A DNA stretch of 64,000 nt from positions 62,001 through 126,000 of the forward strand of contig CAVVNR010000011.1 of assembly GCA_963749715.1 (NCBI GenBank), in the 5' to 3' direction. Below are positions 1 to 6,902 of this stretch, one piece after another. Position 1 is the first letter of the stretch. Each line of letters opens with the position of its first letter. Made by a program: the position numbers and the translations under genes. The notes below the pieces were generated by a model. That model was not told the DNA's origin and searched no databases. It saw only the letters and a program-made list of their open reading frames with translations. The DNA comes from Roseiarcus sp963749715 (GTDB lineage Bacteria > Pseudomonadota > Alphaproteobacteria > Rhizobiales > Beijerinckiaceae).

Positions 1-1053
1 CGCGCCGGTGCTGGTGCCGGAAGTGGCGGTCGCAAACAGGACGGACATCGCCTGGCCGAACCGCACCTCCTTGCCCTCGAAATTGCCCGCAGCCGGGTCG
101 ACGCCCTGTGCCGTCAGAATCGGGTTTCCGGCGGTCTCCGACCAATAGGCGACGGCGACGCCGACAATGAGGAAGGTCGCCATCGCCGCCAAGATCGCCC
201 AGCCCTGGCGCATGTCGCCCACGACGCGGCCGAACGCAAGAACGGAGGCGGTGGCGATCAAGAGCAGGGACCAGATCTCCAGGAGATTGGTCCACGCGTT
301 GGGGTTCTCAAAGGGATGAGCGGAATTGGCGTTGAAAAAGCCGCCGCCATTCGTGCCGAACTCCTTGATGATCTCCTGGCTTGCCACGGGCCCGATCGAA
401 ATTGTCTGTTTCGCGCCTTCGAGGGTGGTCGCGTCGACGGCGCCTTGAAGCGTCTGCGGCATGCCCAGTGCGACGAACACGAGCGCGCCGACGATCGAGA
501 TCGGCAGCAAAAGATAGAGCGTGACACGGGTTACATCGACCCAGAAGTTGCCGACGGTGGTCGCCGAGGAGCGCGCGAACCCGCGCACCAGCGCGAAAGC
601 CATCGCGAGCCCAGTCGCGGCTGACAGAAAATTGTGGACGGTGAGGCCGAGCATTTGAGTCAAGTGACTCATCGTCGTCTCGCCGCTGTAGTTCTGCCAG
701 TTGGTGTTGGTGATGAAGCTGGTCGAGGTGTTGAAGGCGAGATCGGGCGCCACCGCATCGAAGCCGCGGGGGTTCAGCGGCAGAAGGTTTTGCAGCCGCT
801 GAATTGCGTAGAGCGACAGGAATCCGGCGACGGAAAAGACGACCATCGCGATCGTATAGGCGTACCAGTCCTGCTCTCGCTCCGGGTCCACCCCAGCCAA
901 ACGGTAGAAGGCCCGCTCGACCGGCCCGAATACGGGCGTGAGAAAGTTTCTTTCGCCGGCGTATAGGCCAGCGATCAACCTGCTGAGTGGAATGGCGCAA
1001 CCTGCCACCAGCGCGAGCACGAGGGCGATCTGCCCCCACCCGACAAGCGTCAT
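1..1053 (-). CDS. kdpA: KdpA, potassium-transporting ATPase K+-binding subunit (partial, runs off left edge)
   Basis: This is the membrane channel-like subunit that selects and carries K+ in the Kdp P-type ATPase of the inner membrane. The ATG complements 1051-1053 and 351 codons are open to the window edge; the family is about 550-600 residues, so the C-terminal third is missing. Conserved selectivity loops are visible: TNTNWQNYSGE (about residue 114), GTNGGGFFNANSAHP (about 230) and TSGTSTGA at the edge. Hydrophobic segments alternate with these loops as in the family. It lies 16 bases downstream of kdpF. kdpB and kdpC would be expected just outside the window. No frameshift is seen in the visible part. 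Confidence 0.97.
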   Translation of the reverse strand, partial: MTLVGWGQIALVLALVAGCAIPLSRLIAGLYAGERNFLTPVFGPVERAFYRLAGVDPEREQDWYAYTIAMVVFSVAGFLSLYAIQRLQNLLPLNPRGFDAVAPDLAFNTSTSFITNTNWQNYSGETTMSHLTQMLGLTVHNFLSAATGLAMAFALVRGFARSSATTVGNFWVDVTRVTLYLLLPISIVGALVFVALGMPQTLQGAVDATTLEGAKQTISIGPVASQEIIKEFGTNGGGFFNANSAHPFENPNAWTNLLEIWSLLLIATASVLAFGRVVGDMRQGWAILAAMATFLIVGVAVAYWSETAGNPILTAQGVDPAAGNFEGKEVRFGQAMSVLFATATSGTSTGA

Positions 1054-1069
1054 CGCGAGACCCTTTGAT

Positions 1070-1156
1070 CTAGAACTTTTCCGGATGAATCAGCGTGTAG
1101 AGGAGATAGAGGCCAAGCCCTATCGCAACGGCCAGTCCGATGATCGGCTCCGTCAC
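1070..1156 (-). CDS. kdpF: KdpF, small Kdp-stabilising membrane peptide
   Basis: This 28-residue single-span peptide starts at GTG (complement of 1154-1156): V-TEPIIGLAVAIGLGLYLL then YTLIHPEKF. KdpF peptides have one transmembrane helix and a conserved ending close to Tyr-x-Leu-x-x-Pro-Glu-x-Phe, which is present here. It sits immediately upstream of kdpA in the same direction, the usual kdpFABC order. KdpF stabilises the KdpABC complex. It is short enough to be missed by automatic gene callers. Confidence 0.9.
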   Translation of the reverse strand: MTEPIIGLAVAIGLGLYLLYTLIHPEKF

Positions 1157-1168
1157 GGCGCAAGGCTC

Positions 1169-1252
1169 CTAAAGCTGCCGAAGGGCGAGCGCGTAAGCGC
1201 CCATCAACGCCAGAACCGCAACACCGAGCGCAACGAACACAACGTCGAGCAT
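1169..1252 (-). CDS. 27-residue membrane peptide encoded upstream of kdpF
   Basis: The ORF begins at ATG (complement of 1250-1252) behind a strong ribosome-binding site, AAGGAGG, 4-5 bases upstream. It encodes MLDVVFVALGVAVLALMGAY followed by ALALRQL: one hydrophobic helix with an Arg near the C-terminus. From memory, comparable tiny ORFs of the type MxDxxFxAxxxxFFALxxxYxxACxxL occur upstream of kdpF in many proteobacteria, without an assigned role. It is followed 12 bases later by kdpF, so it probably is the first gene of the kdp operon. Whether it is a functional Kdp component or a translated leader cannot be told from sequence. Confidence 0.7.
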   Translation of the reverse strand: MLDVVFVALGVAVLALMGAYALALRQL

Positions 1253-1718
1253 GATCGCCTCCTTGCCGGCCGTTCCCTACCGCCGAGGCGCATAAGCTTT
1301 CGATCTCGAATTGAGCCGCGCGAAATAAGGAAGTCATAAATAAAAAGAACTGCAGCCAGCTCGTTTGGCGGCTTTGAACCGGCTAGGCCGAGTCGAAAGC
1401 TTGGCGTTTCGGATTAGGAAGGGCGGGGCGAACGGTTCACGCCGTCGGATAGCAAGCGGGATCCGTCGACGGGACTTGCAGTCGGCCAAAATATCGCGGA
1501 TAGTCTGTGTAATACGTCTCGGGGCATTCGACACATTCGTCGATGCTAACGCCGCGAAAGATGTGGTAGCAGGTTCGAAAGGGCTTCAAGGGCGCGGAGG
1601 TTCGGGGCTTGCCGGCGCCGGCCGCGGCTCCTCGCTCGTCCGCCGTCGAGACATTTGCCATTCCGCGATAGTCCCGCATCGGGGACATCGCGCCGCTTGT
1701 AACTTCAGGAGAACAGTT
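1253..1718. other. Divergent intergenic region between kdp and the polysaccharide locus
   Basis: This 466-base stretch separates the divergently transcribed kdp operon and epsD-like gene, so it should hold both promoters. Open frames extend upstream of the epsD-like start, but their composition is not protein-like and a lipoprotein signal starts at 1719. No convincing KdpE operator or sigma-70 boxes could be assigned by eye. Confidence 0.4.
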
Positions 1719-2726
1719 TTGCTGCAAGGAACGCCAATCTCTCGCCGCCGTCGGCGCATCGTCGCGATCGGGTGCGCGCTCGCGGCGGCGGTGCTTCTTT
1801 CCGGGTGCGGCAAGAAGCAAGAGGCGCAGGCCGTGGTCGGGCAAGTGATTGCTCATGTCGGGCCGGACGATGTCACCCAGCAGGAGTTGGACAACGAGCT
1901 TCGCCTTGCCGGGGTCCCCGCCGACAAGCGCAGCGACGCAATCGTCAAGGCGGCGTTGGGGCGTGTGATCGAACGCAAATATTTGGTGCAGCAGGCGCTC
2001 GCGGGGAAACTCGACCGCGAGCCGACCGTGCATCTCGATCTGTTGCGCTCGCGCGAGCAGATCCTCGCCGGCGCCTTCGTACAGCGGGATCTGTCGTCCA
2101 AGATGAGCACGATCTCCAAGAACGAGATCGACAGCTACATCCAAGGCCATCCGAAGCAATTCGACCAGCGGGAACTGTTCCAAATCGAGCAGATTTCATT
2201 CGCGCCGCCGCAAGACGTCGAGGCCCTCGCGGCGGCGACGAAGGATGACAAGTCGCTCGACCAGATCGAAGCGAAGCTGAACGAGATGAACATCAAATTC
2301 AGCCGCGGCACCGCGACCTTGGACAGCGCCACCATGCCGCCCGAGATGTTGAAAGCGTTGGACGGCAAGAAGCCCGACGACGTCTTTTTCATCCGCTCGA
2401 GAGGGAGCGCCAGCTATTTCAAAGTGACAGCGGTCGATCCGAAACCGATGGCGGCGGAAGACGCCAACGAGTTCGCAAAACGCGAGGTCCGGTCGGAGAT
2501 TGGCCGCAAGAGCGCGGAAGACATCTCCCAGGCGGCGCTGGCGAACGCCAAATACGAAGGCGACTACGCCCGCATCATGTCGACGCCGGCCGCGGCCCCA
2601 ACACCAGCCCCTGAAGGCGGCGCCAATCCGGCCGCGGGCGCTGCAAGCGGCGAGGCGCCGTCCAGCGCGGCGCCGACGACCGACAAACCGGCCGGGGAGA
2701 CCGACAAGGAGAAGCCAAAAAACTGA
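1719..2726 (+). CDS. epsD: EpsD-type peptidyl-prolyl cis-trans isomerase lipoprotein
   Basis: Predicted lipoprotein PPIase of the SurA/parvulin-like EpsD family, which accompanies exopolysaccharide export loci and acts in the periplasm. I chose the TTG at 1719 because AGGAGA lies 6 bases upstream, and the protein then opens with a basic n-region (SRRRRR), a hydrophobic core and the lipobox LLSGC, giving lipidation at the Cys of SGCGKK. Residues about 40-150 resemble the SurA N-terminal helical domain; residues about 150-260 resemble the parvulin-like domain. The C-terminal about 50 residues are a Pro/Ala/Glu/Lys-rich low-complexity tail. The open frame extends upstream to 1365, but that would bury the signal peptide. 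It is the first gene of the surface-polysaccharide locus. The family call is from memory of sequence pattern. Confidence 0.75.
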   Translation: MLQGTPISRRRRRIVAIGCALAAAVLLSGCGKKQEAQAVVGQVIAHVGPDDVTQQELDNELRLAGVPADKRSDAIVKAALGRVIERKYLVQQALAGKLDREPTVHLDLLRSREQILAGAFVQRDLSSKMSTISKNEIDSYIQGHPKQFDQRELFQIEQISFAPPQDVEALAAATKDDKSLDQIEAKLNEMNIKFSRGTATLDSATMPPEMLKALDGKKPDDVFFIRSRGSASYFKVTAVDPKPMAAEDANEFAKREVRSEIGRKSAEDISQAALANAKYEGDYARIMSTPAAAPTPAPEGGANPAAGAASGEAPSSAAPTTDKPAGETDKEKPKN

Positions 2727-3077
2727 TTTGGTTCAGTATGTCGGTTCCTAAATCATGATCCGGGGCAGAGCCTACGATCGCAGTCCTTGTCATTTGATCC
2801 AGAATTTCCTGGGCGGCGTATGGCGTTCGAGTTTGATTCGTTCGCAACGGAACCACGGGAAACGATGTCTTGACGCAAACATGATTTTGAGGCTCTCAAG
2901 TCGCGTGCGGACCTTAGCATCTTTCGAGTTCCGCAAATTGCCTGCGACAGCGGCCGCAGTTTCTCGAAAGTGCATGAAACGGGCGGATATTCAATCGACC
3001 CGCAAACCGTTTCCGGGCGACTTGTTCATTCGGCCGGTTGTCCGCTCTGGATTGAAAACGCAGGGGATTACAGACTG
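2727..3077. other. Intergenic region, no gene seen
   Basis: This 351-base stretch lies between the epsD-like gene and the methyltransferase. Short frames here lack ribosome-binding sites and protein-like composition. It may hold a promoter for the methyltransferase; no clear terminator hairpin was seen. Confidence 0.4.
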
Positions 3078-3935
3078 ATGAACAGTTCGCAAGTCGTCCG
3101 CGCGGTGAAGTATGTTATGCCGCACGGCCTTGTACAGCAAATCTTCCGTGCGCAGGCTGTACGACGCCGACGCCTCAATGCGCTCAATGCCGTGCATGCG
3201 TCAGCCGGGGCGGAACAGATTCCCTATTCCTACAGCGCGGCCATCGAGTTTCATTGCGCCAAGGGTTTGCCGCGCGGCCATGTCGTGGGCGGCAGCATGC
3301 CAGAATCCACGCTCGCCTTCTGCTCGGAGACCCTCGACCGCCTCATCCCTTCGACGGACGACAGGCCGCTCGTCGGGCTTCACATCGGCAATTTTCTCGG
3401 CGTCTCGCTCAGTCATTTCGTCAACTATGTGCGTCAAAGGAACGAGAAATCCGTCGTCGTGTCTGTCGACCCCAACCTTACCCATCAGGGGATCGAGTTT
3501 ACTCAAAAGCACGTCATTGCGATCTTGAATCATTTTGGCCTGCATAGGAACGCCATCGTTTGCGTCGGATACTCGACCAACAAGACTGTAAGCAACGACG
3601 GCATTGCGTTCGTCGACGAGAATGGGATCGAATACGATCCATACTCGGGGTTTCAGAATGAACAGTCCTGCGAGAACACGCTGTCGAACCTTTGCGCGAT
3701 TTCGCCGGGAAAGTTTGATTTTGCGGTCGTGGACGGCAACCACGAAGGAAGCCATTTGCGGCGCGAGACCGCGATGGTGCGGCGCCTCTTGAGGCCCGAA
3801 GGGATTCTTATTCTCGACGATGTCTCCGATGCTTGGACCGAGATCAAAGCGGAGTACGATGACCTTCGGTCGAAAGGTTGGCGAGCGGTCACCGCCGATG
3901 GCCGCGTCGGCGTTCTTCAGACCGGCTCGGCGTAG
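3078..3935 (+). CDS. Class I SAM-dependent methyltransferase, polysaccharide-locus type
   Basis: A 285-residue protein starting at ATG 3078, an in-frame Met 36 codons into a longer open frame. The N-terminus (about 1-60) is basic, and MNSSQVVRAVKYVMPHGLVQ resembles other methyltransferases from surface-polysaccharide clusters. Residues about 95-245 form a Methyltransf_24-like Rossmann core: VGLHIGNFLGVSLSHF is the probable SAM-binding loop, VVVSVDPNL ends with the acidic residue after strand 2, and FDFAVVDGNHEG plus GGILILDD-like LRPEGILILDDV are the later core strands. The acceptor is unknown; methylation of a sugar in the local polymer is an inference from context. It converges with the flippase gene. 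Confidence 0.75.
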   Translation: MNSSQVVRAVKYVMPHGLVQQIFRAQAVRRRRLNALNAVHASAGAEQIPYSYSAAIEFHCAKGLPRGHVVGGSMPESTLAFCSETLDRLIPSTDDRPLVGLHIGNFLGVSLSHFVNYVRQRNEKSVVVSVDPNLTHQGIEFTQKHVIAILNHFGLHRNAIVCVGYSTNKTVSNDGIAFVDENGIEYDPYSGFQNEQSCENTLSNLCAISPGKFDFAVVDGNHEGSHLRRETAMVRRLLRPEGILILDDVSDAWTEIKAEYDDLRSKGWRAVTADGRVGVLQTGSA

Positions 3936-4018
3936 ATTGTCGCCTCGTCTCCGGCTTTGCTGTTCGCGCGATAGGACTTGCCACGCGGCTGTCTCGTACG
4001 GCCGGACGGGACCCGCGG

Positions 4019-5521
4019 CTAGGCCGATTGCGCCGGTTTTACGCGCCGAATCAAGCCCTCGCCCAAACTCCGGGCTCGGGCCAACTGGCTCGTGAATATT
4101 CGCCGAAAATCATTGGAATAGGTGTAGGCAAGCCCGATCGAGATCAGGCCGGCCAGGACCGCCGCGGGAAGCGCCAGCTTGAGGCTGGATCCGATGAATC
4201 GCGTCGCGATTTCACTGCCGCAGAGCAGCGCGGTCGGGCGCGCTATCGCGGACGCCGCATCCCTGCGGGATATTCCGGCCGCCCAAAACATGGCGAAAGC
4301 GTCCACAATGCAGCGCAAGCTCCACGCAGCCGCGGCCCCGTTAACGCCGAAGGTCGAAGTCAGGAGCCAAAGAATGCCGAGAAACGGCAGCACTTCCGCG
4401 AAATGCAGCTTTCCGGTCAGGTCGGGTCGGCCCTGGCTTTGGATGAGGGTGTAGGCGACAAAAGACAATCCGTTGATCCAGGCGCCAAAGAAGAGAATTT
4501 GCGCCACCGGGGCCGCTACCAGCGCGAAGTCGGGTCCAATCCAGTAGCGAAAGAATACCGGCGCCAGGATGATGCCTGGGGCGCACAGAGCCGCGTAACC
4601 ATACCCCAGCGCCTGAAGCGCGCGCGCGCCAAGCTCATGAGCTGCCTCTTGCGGCAGGCTGGACATGCGGGGAAAGAAAGTTCGGCCGAGCGCTATCGGG
4701 AATGTCTGGGTCCGCAAGATCAGGTTCATAGGAACGGCGTAGTGGGCAACCTCGGCGACCCCAAGCAGCGACCCAATGAGGAACTGATCGGCGGAAACGA
4801 GGATGGGATAGATGACCGCCGTAACCGTGACCCATCCGCCATAGTGAAGCAAAGTCCGTGCTTCGAACCAATCAAACGCCCGAAATGAGAACGGTCCTTC
4901 GAGCCTATAAACCCAGACTCCAATGGCAATTGTGCTCGTCGCCTGAGCGACCGCGGCTGTCGGGATCACGACAGTCAGCGAGGGACTGACAAACACGGCG
5001 GTGATGACGGGAGCGATCTGACTCAGGCTCATTCCTAAAATCTGGAGGAGATTCGCGGTAAGGAAGCGTTCTCGGCTTTCCAGTGCGCCCAAGCCGACGC
5101 CGGAGACGAGCGTCATCGGAAAAAGGCAGACAATCCACGGGAACGACTGCGCGATTTCACCCTTGAGTTCCGCGGGGACTGACAGCACGTGCTGGAACAA
5201 GTAGTCGCCGACCACGAACAGCAACCCGGCGCCAACGAGGCCGAAACCGAGACTAAGAAGCAATGTCGTCAACAGCACACGGGCTCGCTCGGATTGAGGA
5301 GCCTCGCGGAGCTTTGCCAGGGCGTTGATCGCGGCGCGGGAAAGTCCGAGGTCGAGAAAACCGAAATAGCCGAGGAGAATCCATACGATCGACAACACGC
5401 CATAGCGCGCGTCTCCGACGTGACGAACGTATATCGGGATGGTCACCAGGGCGACCGCGATCCGCGCCATCGGAGAAAGGAGGTTGACGACAAAATTTGT
5501 CTTGAGAGGCCTTGTCGACAT
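4019..5521 (-). CDS. Polysaccharide flippase, Wzx/MATE-like
   Basis: This 500-residue integral membrane protein has about 12-14 hydrophobic segments and belongs to the MVF/PST polysaccharide exporter superfamily, which flips undecaprenyl-linked repeat units across the inner membrane. I chose the ATG at 5521 (MSTRPLKTNFVVNLLSPMAR), which begins just before the first helix; the frame is open 52 codons further upstream without membrane-protein character. Family-like features include the first-helix region followed by YVRHVGDARYGVLSIVWILL and LDLGLSRAAINALAKLR. An AGGACAGG sequence lies just upstream of the ATG. Together with the polymerase at 10536-12179 it implies a Wzx/Wzy-dependent polymer. 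Confidence 0.88.
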   Translation of the reverse strand: MSTRPLKTNFVVNLLSPMARIAVALVTIPIYVRHVGDARYGVLSIVWILLGYFGFLDLGLSRAAINALAKLREAPQSERARVLLTTLLLSLGFGLVGAGLLFVVGDYLFQHVLSVPAELKGEIAQSFPWIVCLFPMTLVSGVGLGALESRERFLTANLLQILGMSLSQIAPVITAVFVSPSLTVVIPTAAVAQATSTIAIGVWVYRLEGPFSFRAFDWFEARTLLHYGGWVTVTAVIYPILVSADQFLIGSLLGVAEVAHYAVPMNLILRTQTFPIALGRTFFPRMSSLPQEAAHELGARALQALGYGYAALCAPGIILAPVFFRYWIGPDFALVAAPVAQILFFGAWINGLSFVAYTLIQSQGRPDLTGKLHFAEVLPFLGILWLLTSTFGVNGAAAAWSLRCIVDAFAMFWAAGISRRDAASAIARPTALLCGSEIATRFIGSSLKLALPAAVLAGLISIGLAYTYSNDFRRIFTSQLARARSLGEGLIRRVKPAQSA

Positions 5522-5907
5522 ACCTGTCCTGCGACTTTGCGATGTTTGGTTAAATCGCGAATGATTCTTAGATAGATTAAACCTCTGACAGATTAGGTTG
5601 CTTCGCGCTGGCGTTCCCCTGGCCGCTGGCGCTCGACAGCTTTCGTCGCTATTCACCCTTTCCGGCGCGCACTCCAAACCTCATTTTCATGGCCGCGCTC
5701 AAGGGCGGTAAACTGCGGAGCGAACAGAGACAATATGCCCCCAATCCCGCCCTCGTCAAAGCTACATGCCCAACGACTCAACAAGCCTGCGCCCTGCTTG
5801 ACAACACAGGCGGCGACGTGGTTCGTCCTTGCGCCCCGCGGGGCGCCGCTCACGACGGAGCCAGTGCAGAATAGTTTCGACGTTGCTGCAAGTCAAGGAC
5901 GTCCCTC
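5522..5907. other. Divergent promoter region between flippase and glycosyltransferase
   Basis: 386 bases between two divergently transcribed genes, so both promoters should be here. Short frames on each strand are not protein-like. No operator or terminator could be assigned with confidence. Confidence 0.4.
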
Positions 5908-6840
5908 GTGATAACTGTCGCCACAGTCGTGGTAACGCGCAATCGTCCTGCGCTGCTCAAGCGATGTCTTGCCGCGATTGATAACCAGAGTTATGCTGTC
6001 AGTCACCTTGTGGTGGTCGACAACGCCTCTGAGCAGACGACACGTCAACTGCTCGCGACAGAGCTTTCGCGGCGCAACTCCTCGTTTCATTTAATCCAAT
6101 TGGACGAAAATACGGGCGGCGCTGGCGGCTTTCATGCCGGAATGCAGGCCTGCCTGTCCCTTCCTTGCACGCACATGTGGTTGATGGACGATGATTGCGA
6201 ACCGGATTCGCACGCTTTGGCCGAACTGATCGCCGCGACTGCCGTTGTCGGGGAGGACGCAGTTTTCGGCGGCAATGTCCTGGACCTCAATGGTGAGAGC
6301 ATCAATGTTCAGCCTGTCGCGCGGCGGTTGGGGGCAAACGGCGTGCCGCAATATCCCCTTCACTTAGCTCACGGCCTGGTCGAAATGGCCACCCTGACAT
6401 TTGTTTCTTTCTTGGTCCCCGCGAAATTGGTTCGCAAAATTGGGTTGCCGTTAAAGGAGTTCTTCATTTGGGGCGACGATACTGAATATTCTCTCCGCAT
6501 TGCTCGCTTTACCAAACTTTACCAAGTAGGGAAGAGCAAGATCGTGCACTTGAAGTCGGGGGACGCGTCGCAAAGCATCTTCAAAGAACGCGATCGCGAC
6601 AAAATTTGGCAATATCGTCTACTATATAGAAATAGAACGTACATTATAGTGAAATATGACGGAATATTGTCAACGCCGATGTTCAAATTCATATTTAGAT
6701 CCTTCAAAGACATGTTTATGTCCCTGCGAGATGGCAGATTAGCCCTGCTAAAGTGTAGAGTCATCCTCTATGGCTTGTGGTCGGGGTTAGATTTCTCGGT
6801 GCGGATGACGAGGAAAGAGACGGCTTCACTGAGAGAGTAG
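5908..6840 (+). CDS. Family 2 glycosyltransferase, galactofuranosyltransferase-like
   Basis: A 310-residue GT-A fold glycosyltransferase starting at GTG, with AAGGA about 8 bases upstream. The N-terminal VATVVVTRNRPALLKRCL is the nucleotide-binding strand/loop; MWLMDDDCEP (about residue 90) is the DDD metal/nucleotide motif; FFIWGDDTEYSLR (about 188) matches the WxDDxE acceptor/catalytic motif of GlfT-like galactofuranosyl and rhamnosyl transferases. A UDP-galactopyranose mutase lies 2.5 kb downstream, so UDP-galactofuranose is the likely donor (inference). The C-terminal 80 residues are unusually AT-rich compared with the rest of the locus (6590-6780), a possible sign of transfer. No membrane span is obvious. 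Confidence 0.85.
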   Translation: MITVATVVVTRNRPALLKRCLAAIDNQSYAVSHLVVVDNASEQTTRQLLATELSRRNSSFHLIQLDENTGGAGGFHAGMQACLSLPCTHMWLMDDDCEPDSHALAELIAATAVVGEDAVFGGNVLDLNGESINVQPVARRLGANGVPQYPLHLAHGLVEMATLTFVSFLVPAKLVRKIGLPLKEFFIWGDDTEYSLRIARFTKLYQVGKSKIVHLKSGDASQSIFKERDRDKIWQYRLLYRNRTYIIVKYDGILSTPMFKFIFRSFKDMFMSLRDGRLALLKCRVILYGLWSGLDFSVRMTRKETASLRE

Positions 6841-6902
6841 AAGACATATCAACGCGGTAAATCAACGGCGAATTGGTGAGTTGAGCTGAGAGGGGACAAT
6901 TT

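Noticed and set aside
1365..1718. N-terminal extension of the EpsD-like frame back to 1365
   Set aside because: The extension is Arg-rich and would bury a classical lipoprotein signal; AGGAGA precedes TTG 1719.
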